A stretch of DNA of 6,965 nt from Elusimicrobiota bacterium (GCA_016194625.1 JACQBB010000208.1:1-6965); one strand, 5' to 3'. Positions 1 to 6,800 are shown, counted from the first letter of the stretch. Notes: generated by a model from the sequence alone, not told the origin. Made by a program: numbers and translations.

Positions 1-687
1 GCGCGCCAGCGTCTGCACCATCTCCAGGTAGAAGGTCTGCAGGCTGTCGAACAGGTCCATGTTGTGCAGCATGACCGCCGACTCGCCGGCCAGGATGCCG
101 AGGAACTTCACGTTGTAGTCGCTGAACGCCTCGGCGCCGTCCTTCGCGTGGAGGTTGAGCACGCCGATCGGCTTGCCCTTGACCATCAGCGGGATGGAGA
201 CGAACGGCTCCACGTCGCCGGCGGCGGGCGCGACGTAGCGGGGGTCGCCCGCGGGGTCGGCGATGAAGATCGACTGGCCGGAGGCGAACGCCTTGCCGGC
301 GACGCCCTCGCCGGGCTTCAGGAACAGGCGCTGGGACTTCTCGTTGACCAGGCTGCGCGCGGCGACGATCTGCAGGCAGCCTTCCCTGTCGTCCCACATC
401 ATCACCGAGCCGCGGTCGCACTTCATCAAGCGGCAGGCGCAGTCCAGCACCGCCCGGCCGAACTCCTCGCGCGAGACCGCGCCGGAGTGCGAGACGCCGT
501 GCTCCTGAAGGGACAGCAGCATCGACAGCAGCTCGTCGAGCTTGGTCCAGCCCTCGGGGGCGAGCGCCGGCGCGGCCGTCGGCCCCGTGAGCTCTAAGGA
601 ATAGAGACGGCGCAGGACGAAGACGAGGGCGCCCAGCAGGGCGGAGCAAAGGACGACGAGGACCCAGTCCAGAGGCGAGAGGGACAT
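1..687 (-). CDS. Membrane-anchored GAF-domain signalling protein, C-terminus cut by window edge
   Basis: The visible part is the first 229 residues; the reading frame is still open at the left edge. One hydrophobic segment (about residues 7-26, from DWVLVVLC to LVFV, followed by the basic LRRLY) should anchor the protein in the inner membrane with the rest in the cytoplasm. A short linker with a helical stretch (about 47-65) leads into a GAF domain at about residues 75-207, recognised by the CRLMKCDRGSVMMWD start, the PGEGVAGKAFASGQ core, the IADPAGDPRY strand, and the IPLMVKGKPIGVLNL and FSDYNVKFLGILA segments. GAF domains bind small ligands or mediate dimerisation. The last visible residues, FYLEMVQTLAR, resemble the helix that usually leads into an HD-GYP cyclic-di-GMP phosphodiesterase domain, so that output domain is likely but unseen; a GGDEF or kinase domain is possible. 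The start lies only 14 bases after the helical-repeat gene's stop and has its own TAGATT box. Confidence 0.85.
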   Translation of the reverse strand, partial: MSLSPLDWVLVVLCSALLGALVFVLRRLYSLELTGPTAAPALAPEGWTKLDELLSMLLSLQEHGVSHSGAVSREEFGRAVLDCACRLMKCDRGSVMMWDDREGCLQIVAARSLVNEKSQRLFLKPGEGVAGKAFASGQSIFIADPAGDPRYVAPAAGDVEPFVSIPLMVKGKPIGVLNLHAKDGAEAFSDYNVKFLGILAGESAVMLHNMDLFDSLQTFYLEMVQTLAR

Positions 688-693
688 CGCCTC

Positions 694-699
694 AATCTA
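694..699 (-). promoter_or_regulatory. -10-like hexamer TAGATT before the GAF gene
   Basis: On the minus strand TAGATT is followed by exactly six bases (GAGGCG) and then the ATG at 687. It sits in the 14-base gap after the TAA of the helical-repeat gene, in a locally AT-rich patch. The spacing would place the transcription start at or next to the A of the ATG, giving a leaderless message. No convincing -35 box is visible. The GAGG lying two bases before the ATG is too close to act as a normal ribosome-binding site. Confidence 0.5.
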
Positions 700-701
700 G
701 C

Positions 702-1757
702 TTATTTTTCAACGCCTTTCCCGTCGTTCAGGAGCGCGGCCGTCTTCTCCTCGCCCAGGCGGCCGACCAGCGCGGCGCGCGCGCCCCGGCGGTCGGCTTC
801 GTCGGCGGCGGAGCGGGCGTAGCGCGCGAGCAGGGGGACGGCCTTCTCGCTCGGGGACTGGAACACGGCGGCGGCCCAGATCAGGCGGGAGCGGTCGTCG
901 GCCGCGGCGTCGTGCTCCTTGACCAGGGCTTCGGTCTGCGCGTCGTCGGAGACCGCGCCGACCTTCAGCGCCAGGCGGTGGCGGACCTCCGGGTCGGCCT
1001 TGGGGTCGCGCACCAGCGCGAGCAGTTCGTCGCGGCAGGCGCGGGCCTCCTCGGGCGCGATCGCGGCGCCGGCGGCCTCGACCGCGCGCTCGCCGTCGGC
1101 GGCGTCGGAGGAGACGGCCCAGCGCTTCAGGTCGGGCAGGGTCTTCTTCCAGAAGAAGCGGCCGAGCAGGCGCGCGACGTCCGGGCTCTCGCGCGTCTTC
1201 TCCTTGAGCAGGGGCAGGGCCTTCTCGCCCTCCCACTGCGCCAGCGCCGACAGCGCCTCGTACTGCGTCCACCACGCGTTGCGCTCGCTGAGCGCGTTGA
1301 CCGAGTTCGGGGACGGGGCCTTGAACTTTCGCTGGGCGATCTTGCGCACGAACGGCAGGGCCTGGCGCGAGCGCAGGCGGAACGCGCCGTTGACGCCGAA
1401 CAGCTGGGCTTCCGGCTCGTCCTGCGAGAGGTAGGTGACGAACAAAGGCTCCAGCTGGGGACTGTCGGGCCGCAGGCGCCCCAGCGACTCCATCACCTTG
1501 CGGCGCAGGGTCGGGTCGGGGAAGCGCGAGAACAGGTCGAACAGCGAGGTCACGTCCTGGGCGGAGGTCGGCGCGGTCGCGGCCATCGCGTCCAGCAGCC
1601 GGCCGCGCTCCTTGTCGTCGAGCGCGGCCAGGAAGCGCTCCTTGAGCACGGCGACGCCGGGGGCGCCCACCGGTTCGACGGCGGCGTTCGCCGCCGTCGC
1701 GGGCGGCTCCGAGGCGCGGGCGAGGACGGCGAGGAGCAGGAGGGGGGCGACGGTCAT
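702..1757 (-). CDS. Exported HEAT-like helical-repeat protein of unknown function
   Basis: This 351-residue protein begins with a short hydrophobic segment (LLLLAVLARA, residues 6-15) that looks like a signal peptide with a possible cleavage after ARA at residue 15, although the n-region carries no positive charge. A Pro/Ala-rich linker follows to about residue 35. The remainder is almost entirely alpha-helical, in units of about 30-40 residues resembling degenerate HEAT or armadillo repeats, for example DPTLRRKVMESLGRL (81-95), QLFGVNGAFRLRSRQALPFV (118-137), YEALSALAQWEGEKALPLL (166-184), DPEVRHRLALKVGAV (255-269) and RSRLIWAAAVFQSPSEKAVP (289-308). No catalytic motif is recognisable; such repeats normally serve as protein-binding scaffolds. 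The ATG overlaps the nagZ-like stop as ATGA and is preceded by GGAG at an 8-base spacing, so it is probably translationally coupled to that gene. I do not recognise a specific family. Confidence 0.85.
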   Translation of the reverse strand: MTVAPLLLLAVLARASEPPATAANAAVEPVGAPGVAVLKERFLAALDDKERGRLLDAMAATAPTSAQDVTSLFDLFSRFPDPTLRRKVMESLGRLRPDSPQLEPLFVTYLSQDEPEAQLFGVNGAFRLRSRQALPFVRKIAQRKFKAPSPNSVNALSERNAWWTQYEALSALAQWEGEKALPLLKEKTRESPDVARLLGRFFWKKTLPDLKRWAVSSDAADGERAVEAAGAAIAPEEARACRDELLALVRDPKADPEVRHRLALKVGAVSDDAQTEALVKEHDAAADDRSRLIWAAAVFQSPSEKAVPLLARYARSAADEADRRGARAALVGRLGEEKTAALLNDGKGVEK

Positions 1758-3220
1758 CGGGTGGTCTCCAGGACGCGCGCGAGGGCGGCTTCCAGGCTGA
1801 CGAGCCGGTAGCCCGCGGCGTCGACGACGGTCATGTCCTTCGGGCACAGGTCCAGGTCCCAGGACGAGCGGATCAGGACCGCGACGGTCTTGGCCGCGGC
1901 GGTCTTGGCGATCCGCTTCAGCGCGGCGGCCTGGCCGGGGAAGCGGCGCGCCTCGAAGCACAGGAACACGACGCGCTCGGCCTTCTCCGCGGCCGCCGTC
2001 AGCGCGCCCAGCTCGGTCCTCTCGACGGGCGCGCGGGCGAACGACGCGCAGCGCGCGAGCGTCCGGACCAGCGCCTCGGGGCCGCGCGGGCCGCCCTCGA
2101 AGGTGAAGCGCTCGCGCACTTCCGGGAAGTCGGGGACGACGACGAGCGTGCCGCGGTCGACGGGGACGGGGAGCGGCAGGCGCCCCTTCCGGGCGACGAC
2201 GACCGCGCGCGACGCGACCGCCCGCGCGGTCTTCAGCCCCTCGGCCAGGTCGGGCGCGCGGTCGGCCTTGCGGCGCGCGAGAAGGCGTGTGATGCGCGCG
2301 TCGGCGGCGGCGACCTGCGCCTCGTCGGCGCCGGCCTGCCGCAGCAGGTCCACGGCGTCGCGCATGCCCTGCACGTCGTGGGCGATCATCAGCACGTCGT
2401 GCCCCGCGTCGAGTCCGCGCAGCGTCGCTTCGGCGACCGGCCAGCGCTTGGTGATCGCGCCCATGCACAGGTCGTCGGAGACGATCAGGCCCTTGTAGCC
2501 GAGCTTCTCGCGCAGGAGCCCGCGCACGATCTTCGACGAGAAGGTCGCCGGGACCGAGTCGTAGGCCGGGAAGCGCACGTGCGAGGTCATCACCGCGTCC
2601 ACGCCCGCGCGCGCGGCGGCGGCGAACGGCGCCAGGTGCGCGCGCTCGAACGGTCCGCGGGGCAGCTTGATGGTGGGCAGGTCCACGTGCGCGTCCACGG
2701 TCGCGGCGCCCTTGCCGGGGAAGTGCTTGGCGCAGGCGGACACGCCGTTCTCTTGTAAGCCGCGCGCGAACGCCGCGCCCAGCGTGGAGACCGTCTTCGG
2801 GTCGGGTCCGAAGGACCTGATGCCGATGCCCGGGTTGTACTCCTTCACGGCCACGTCGAGCACCGGGGCCAGGTTCATCCGGACGCCGAGCGGCGCCAGC
2901 TCGCGCGCCATCTGGCGGCCGACCGCGTAGGCCAGGCGCGGGTCGCGCGCGCGGCCGAGCGCGGCGTTGCCCGGGAAAGCCGTCACGCCGGCGGTGAAGC
3001 GCAGGACCCAGCCGCCCTCGTGGTCCACGGCGACGAGCAGGGGCCGCCCGAGCCTCTGCTCCAGCTCGTCGACGAACGCCTTCGTCTGCGCGGGGGAGAC
3101 GATGTTGCGCGCCAGCAGGAGCAGGCCGGTCGCGCCGGTGGACTTGAACAGCGAGACGGTCTCGCGCGCGGGCTTGGTCCCGTACGCGCCGAACATGAAC
3201 AATCGGCCGGGGTCGGTCAC
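1754..3220 (-). CDS. nagZ: Glycoside hydrolase family 3 beta-N-acetylhexosaminidase (NagZ-like)
   Basis: This 488-residue protein has the GH3 (beta/alpha)8 barrel of NagZ, which removes N-acetylglucosamine from anhydromuropeptides during peptidoglycan recycling. Visible landmarks are GRLFMFGAYG (5-14), the substrate-site VDHEGG (65-70), NLAPVLDV (116-123), RSFGPDP (135-141), KHFPGKG (165-171), the loop D176-A-H178 matching the NagZ Asp-His acid/base dyad, and IVSDDL (246-251), in which D249 should be the nucleophile. It is longer than the single-domain enteric form (about 340 residues): residues about 335-488 resemble the GH3 C-terminal domain of two-domain NagZ proteins, with PGQAAALKRIAK and RSSWDLDLCP near its end. 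No signal peptide is seen, so it should be cytoplasmic. The start is GTG, favoured because GRLFM needs upstream residues and because TACACT lies six bases before it; an ATG at residue 9 would cut into the barrel. Substrate is inferred from family motifs. Confidence 0.92.
   Translation of the reverse strand: MTDPGRLFMFGAYGTKPARETVSLFKSTGATGLLLLARNIVSPAQTKAFVDELEQRLGRPLLVAVDHEGGWVLRFTAGVTAFPGNAALGRARDPRLAYAVGRQMARELAPLGVRMNLAPVLDVAVKEYNPGIGIRSFGPDPKTVSTLGAAFARGLQENGVSACAKHFPGKGAATVDAHVDLPTIKLPRGPFERAHLAPFAAAARAGVDAVMTSHVRFPAYDSVPATFSSKIVRGLLREKLGYKGLIVSDDLCMGAITKRWPVAEATLRGLDAGHDVLMIAHDVQGMRDAVDLLRQAGADEAQVAAADARITRLLARRKADRAPDLAEGLKTARAVASRAVVVARKGRLPLPVPVDRGTLVVVPDFPEVRERFTFEGGPRGPEALVRTLARCASFARAPVERTELGALTAAAEKAERVVFLCFEARRFPGQAAALKRIAKTAAAKTVAVLIRSSWDLDLCPKDMTVVDAAGYRLVSLEAALARVLETTR
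1766..1769 (-). promoter_or_regulatory. Shine-Dalgarno GGAG for the helical-repeat gene
   Basis: GGAG lies within the last codons of the nagZ-like gene, eight bases before the ATG of the helical-repeat gene. With the ATGA stop/start overlap at 1754-1757 it supports translational coupling. It is the only start in the window with a well-spaced ribosome-binding site, and it fixes this ATG as the start. Confidence 0.65.
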
Positions 3221-3226
3221 GCCGGG

Positions 3227-3232
3227 AGTGTA
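3227..3232 (-). promoter_or_regulatory. -10-like hexamer TACACT before the nagZ-like gene
   Basis: Read on the minus strand, TGATACACT contains TACACT preceded by TG one base upstream (extended -10 style), then six bases (CCCGGC), then the GTG start at 3220. Transcription would begin at or next to the GTG. No Shine-Dalgarno sequence and no clear -35 box are present. The box lies in the 61-bp gap shared with the divergent cyclic-nucleotide-binding gene. Confidence 0.5.
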
Positions 3233-3269
3233 TCAAAAGAGGACCCTGGCATCCCTCGTCGGGAAGCTG

Positions 3270-3275
3270 TATCGT
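3270..3275 (+). promoter_or_regulatory. -10-like hexamer TATCGT before the cyclic-nucleotide-binding-fold gene
   Basis: TATCGT, preceded directly by TG, is followed by six bases (ATGTCC) and then the ATG at 3282. A weak -35 candidate CTGGCA (3246-3251, four of six consensus matches) lies 18 bases upstream. The geometry predicts transcription from about the ATG at 3282 and argues against the in-frame ATG at 3276, which directly abuts the hexamer. No ribosome-binding site is visible. Confidence 0.45.
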
Positions 3276-3281
3276 ATGTCC

Positions 3282-3713
3282 ATGGACGCCCTGGAGTTTC
3301 TCTACACCCGCGTCCCGCTGTTCGCGGGCCTGACCGAGGAGACGCTGCTGCCGCTGGCCAAGGATTCGGCGCTGAAGGAGTTCGCCGCCGGCCAGACCGT
3401 CGTGCACGCGGGGATGAGCGTCGAGCAGCTGCACGTGGTCGCGGTCGGCTCCGTCGGCATCCACGCGAAGATCCCCAACAAGGGCGTCCAGCAGGTCGCC
3501 GAGCTGAAGTCCGGCGAGGTGTTCGGCGAGGCCTCGATGGTGGAGGGCAGCCTGGCCGGCGCGACCGTCAAGGCCGGCGAGCAGGGCGCCGTGATCCTCC
3601 TCATCCCCGAGGAGCCGTTCCGCGCGCTGTACGCCGGCAGCCCCGAGTTCCACGCCCGCCTGGACGCGCTGATCGCCTCCCGCCGCCCGCCCACCAAGTC
3701 GACCGCGGCTTAG
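3282..3713 (+). CDS. Stand-alone cyclic-nucleotide-binding-fold (Crp/cNMP-type) protein
   Basis: This 143-residue protein consists essentially of one cNMP-binding beta-roll. Typical landmarks are VPLFAGLTEETLLPLA (11-26), the FAAGQTVVHAGM turn (34-45), the LHVVAVGSVGIHA strands (50-62), and GEVFGEASMVEG (78-89), which corresponds to the phosphate-binding cassette. The helix after the roll (about 111-134) is followed by a short basic tail, RRPPTKSTAA. There is no helix-turn-helix, so it is not a complete Crp/Fnr regulator. The Arg that normally contacts the cyclic phosphate is Ala here (A92, in LAGATV where canonical proteins have RAATV-like residues), so classical cAMP or cGMP binding is doubtful. 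It may act as a protein-interaction or regulatory module for an unknown partner. Start 3282 is preferred over 3276 on promoter spacing. It is transcribed divergently from the nagZ-like gene. Confidence 0.85.
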   Translation: MDALEFLYTRVPLFAGLTEETLLPLAKDSALKEFAAGQTVVHAGMSVEQLHVVAVGSVGIHAKIPNKGVQQVAELKSGEVFGEASMVEGSLAGATVKAGEQGAVILLIPEEPFRALYAGSPEFHARLDALIASRRPPTKSTAA

Positions 3714-3751
3714 GCCCGGGTACCGCGTGAATCCTGACTGGAAAAGTCGAC

Positions 3752-3772
3752 TGACGCTGGCGTCACCCTTTT
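3752..3772 (+). terminator. Possible weak terminator or operator: TGACGC-TG-GCGTCA followed by CCCTTTT
   Basis: A near-perfect 14-base palindrome (TGACGCTGGCGTCA, 3752-3765; 12 of 14 positions symmetric) lies 38 bases after the stop of the cyclic-nucleotide-binding-fold gene and is followed by CCC and four T residues. As RNA it would form a five-base-pair stem with a CTGG loop, which is short for an intrinsic terminator and has only a short U-tract. A second small inverted repeat, GACT-GGAAA-AGTC, lies just upstream at 3736-3748. The symmetry and the position about 65 bases before the alpha-2-macroglobulin start also suit a regulator-binding site. I cannot decide between the two. Confidence 0.3.
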
Positions 3773-3812
3773 GCCCGCGGGAGCTCGATCCGAGGTAAGC
3801 CCGGGGTTCTTT

Positions 3813-3818
3813 AAGGAG
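3813..3818 (+). promoter_or_regulatory. AAGGAG, Shine-Dalgarno-like but 12 bases from the start
   Basis: AAGGAG is a strong anti-Shine-Dalgarno match, but it lies 12 bases before the ATG at 3831, longer than the usual 5-9. If transcription starts from the adjacent TAGAAT box it would not be in the mRNA at all. It could serve a longer transcript reading in from upstream, or be coincidence. Confidence 0.3.
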
Positions 3819-3824
3819 TAGAAT
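3819..3824 (+). promoter_or_regulatory. -10-like hexamer TAGAAT before the alpha-2-macroglobulin gene
   Basis: TAGAAT matches the sigma-70 -10 consensus at five of six positions and is followed by six bases (CGGCGT) and the ATG at 3831. It is the best -10 match of the four boxes in this window and has the same spacing as the others. No good -35 box is seen at 16-18 bases upstream (TAAGCC at 17 bases is poor). Confidence 0.55.
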
Positions 3825-3830
3825 CGGCGT

Positions 3831-6800
3831 ATGAGCGCCCTTCTCCTCCTCCTCTCCGTCGCGGCGTCGGCCGCGGCCCCGTCGGTCAGCATCCTCTCCG
3901 CGTCGCCCGCCGGCCCCGCCTCGGCGGGTGCCGAGCCCGAGGCGGTCGTCGTCGTGTTCGACCAGCCGATGGTCGCGCTGGCCTCGCCCGCGGACATGGG
4001 GCGCGCGTGCCCGCTCAAACTCTCGCCGTCGGTGGCCGGGCGCTGCCGCTGGCGCGGCACGCAGACGCTCGCCTTCGAGCCGGAGAGGCCCCTGCCGCCC
4101 GCGGCGTCGTTCCGCGCGACCGTCCCGGCCGGCACGCGCTCGGCGGTGACCGGCGCCGCGCTGGCCGCGGAGCGCTCGTGGACCTTCGAGACGCGGCGGC
4201 CGCAGCTGCTCGACAGCCGGCCCCAGGACGGCGACCGCTGGATCGCGCCCGACGCGACGCTGTTCCTGCACTTCGACATGACGATGGACCCCAAGCGCGC
4301 GCGCGGCGCGGTCGTCCTGCGCGAGGCGGCGCTCGACTCGGCCGAGCCCGGCGAGGAGCTGGCCGCCGGCGTGCGCCGCGCGACGCCCGAGGAGGTCAAG
4401 GCGGCGTGGCCGTGGAGCTGGGGCGAGGCGGTGCCGTCGTCGGCGACGGTGCTGGCGGTGAAGCCGTCGCGCCCCCTGCGCCGCGACCGCGCGTACCGCC
4501 TGACGCTGAAGGCGGACCTGCGCGCCGCCGACGGCGAACTGGGGCTGTCGTCGGAGCGGACGGTCCGTTTCGAGGCGCCGTACTCCTTCAAGCTCGTGGA
4601 CGGCCCCGGGCGCGCGTGCCTGCCGCGCGGCTACGCGGTGTCCTTCACGAACCCGGTCGTCCACGGCGAGCTGGTCGCGCACCTGCGCGTCGAGGGCTCG
4701 ACGCGGAGCTGGGACGCGGAGGGCCGGCGCTCGCGCGCCCTCGGCGAGCGCGACCCGGAGCGGCGCCGGGTGGCCTTCCACCTGGGCGACCTGGGGTTCG
4801 AGCCCGACCGCTCGTACACGCTCGTCGTCTCGTCGGACCTCGCCGACGCGTTCGGACAGCCGCTCGGCGCCGAGGTCCGCGTGCCGTTCTCCAACGACGG
4901 GCTCTGCCCGCGGCTGAGCATGCCCCAGCAGTTCGGCGTGCTGGAGCAGGGCCTGCCCGCGCGCCATCCGGTCACCGCGGTCAACGTGCCGACGGCGCCG
5001 CTGCGCAAGGGCGTGGTTGCCGACGAAGCTTTCATCCCGTTCTACCGCGGCATCTCCTGGGGCTGCCGCGACCGGCTCGCCTTCGACGCGCCCGAGAAGC
5101 CGTGGGACCTGGGCCTGCCGCGCAACCGCTCGCTGCGCACCTTCGTGGACCTGGCCCCGGCGTTCGCGGCCGCGCGCCCGCCGCGCTCCGGCGGCCTGGC
5201 CGCCGTCGAGGTGACGGGGCCGGGCGACTGCCGCCAGAAGGCGGTGCTCGACGTGACGCGCGTCGGCCTTCATCTCAAATCCTCGCCCGACTCCACCTTG
5301 GTGTGGGCGACCTACCTGAAGTCCGCCGCGCCCGCCGCGGGCGTGCCCGTCGAGCTGAGGAGCGACGACAACAAGGTCTTGTGGCGCGGCGTCACCAACC
5401 GCGACGGCCTGGCCGACGCGCCGGGCTGGAAAGGCCTCGGGCTGACGGACTGGAAGCGCTGGTCCCGCCCGAACCTGTGGGCGTTCGCCAAGGACCCGAA
5501 GGGGACGGCGGTGCTGTCGCTCGATTGGCGCGGCGGCGTGGAGCCGTGGCGCTTCGACGTGATGAGCGACTGGGCGCCGCGCCCGCGGCACTACCGCGTG
5601 TCGCTGTTCACCGAGCGCGGCGTGTACCGCTCCGGCGAGACCGTGCGCGTGAAGGCGATCGCGCGCAAGCTGGAGGGCGGCGACTGGCGCGCGCTCGGCG
5701 CGGGCGACCCGCGCACTCTGGTCCTCACCGTGAAGGACCCGCGCGGCGCCGAGGTCGTGAGGACCACGGCGACGCTGTCGGACCTGTCGTCGCTGGACGC
5801 GTCGTTCGCGCTGCGCGACTCCGCTCCGACCGGGCATTGGACCGTGCGCCTGCGCGAGCCGGGGGCGAAGGACGACGACCTGGTGCGCCCCGCCGTCGAT
5901 GGCGAGGAGGAGGGCGGCGGCGAGGACGAGGCGCCGGTCACGCCGAACGGCGAGGTCCTGCTCAACGCCGCGAAGACCTTCCGCGTGGAGGCCTTCAAGC
6001 CGGCCGCGTTCGAGGTGAAGGCGGTCCCGGCCGCGCCGTCGTGGCTGGCCGGCGACGCCTACCAGGCGTCGATCGAGGGCTGGTGGCTGTTCGGCGCGCC
6101 GATGGCCGGCGAGAAGGCCGCGTGGTCCCTGCGCCTGGAGCCGTCGGCCTACGAGCCGCCGGGCTGGCCGGGCTTCTCGTTCGCGCCGGCGTGGCGCAAG
6201 CGCCGCGCGGAGACCGGCCGCCTGCTGGCCTCCGGGGAGGCCGGGCTCGACGCCAAGGGCCGCGCGTCCGCGACCGCCGTCCTGGACCCGGGCGACGCGC
6301 TGGGGCCGCTGAACGCGGCGTTCGAGGCGTCGGTGGTCAGCCCCGAACGCCAGCGCCTGTTCGCGCGCGCCTCCGGCGTCGTGCACCGCGCCGACCTGTA
6401 TTATGGGGTGAAGTCCGAGTCGAACTTCATCGAGTTGGGCCAGCGCTGGGACGCGGCCGCGGCGGCGGTGCGGCCCGACGGCCGGCGCGCGGAGACGCTG
6501 GGCGCGTCGTGGAGCCTGCGCCGCCGCGAGTGGCTGAGCGTGGAGCGCGCCGGCGTGGCCGGGCGCCTGGAGTGGGTCAGCGAGGAGCGCGAGACTTTGG
6601 TCTCCTCGGGGACCTTCGCGGCGTCGGCGTCCACCTGGACCTGGAGCGCGACGCCGGACAAGCCCGGCGAGTACGAGTTCTCGCTGTCGGGCCGCGACGA
6701 GAAGGGCCGCCCCGCCGAGACCGTGCGCGAGTTCAACGTCGCCGGGGCCGGCGAGGCGTGGTGGAAGCGCAAGGACGACGACATCGTCGAGATCGTCGCC

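Noticed and set aside
64..597. Plus-strand open frame opposite the GAF gene
   Set aside because: The minus strand carries a coherent GAF domain across this interval; the plus-strand product is low-complexity and unrecognisable.
912..1811. Plus-strand open frame opposite the helical-repeat gene
   Set aside because: It is antisense to a coding region with a supported start, ribosome-binding site and signal peptide, and its product is Arg/Gly/Leu-rich without motifs.
2967..3281. Longer in-frame start for the cyclic-nucleotide-binding-fold gene
   Set aside because: It would run over the 5' part of the NagZ-like gene and through both promoters, and the added residues do not resemble any domain. 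The fold is complete from 3282.
3278..3287. Perfect palindrome GTCCATGGAC centred on the ATG at 3282
   Set aside because: A 10-base palindrome containing the common CCATGG context is short and easily arises by chance; there is no second copy to support an operator.
3714..3830. Possible small RNA or riboswitch in the 117-base gap
   Set aside because: Apart from the short palindrome and the promoter box, no extended conserved structure or known riboswitch motif can be recognised.
702..6386. A 5.7-kb uninterrupted open frame on the minus strand that would encode about 1,894 residues
   Set aside because: Only its C-terminal 351 residues (the helical-repeat gene) look like protein. The rest is Arg/Gly/Ala-rich, runs in another frame through the NagZ-like gene and antisense to the alpha-2-macroglobulin and cNMP genes, and has no recognisable domain. 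Long stop-free antisense frames are expected at this GC content.
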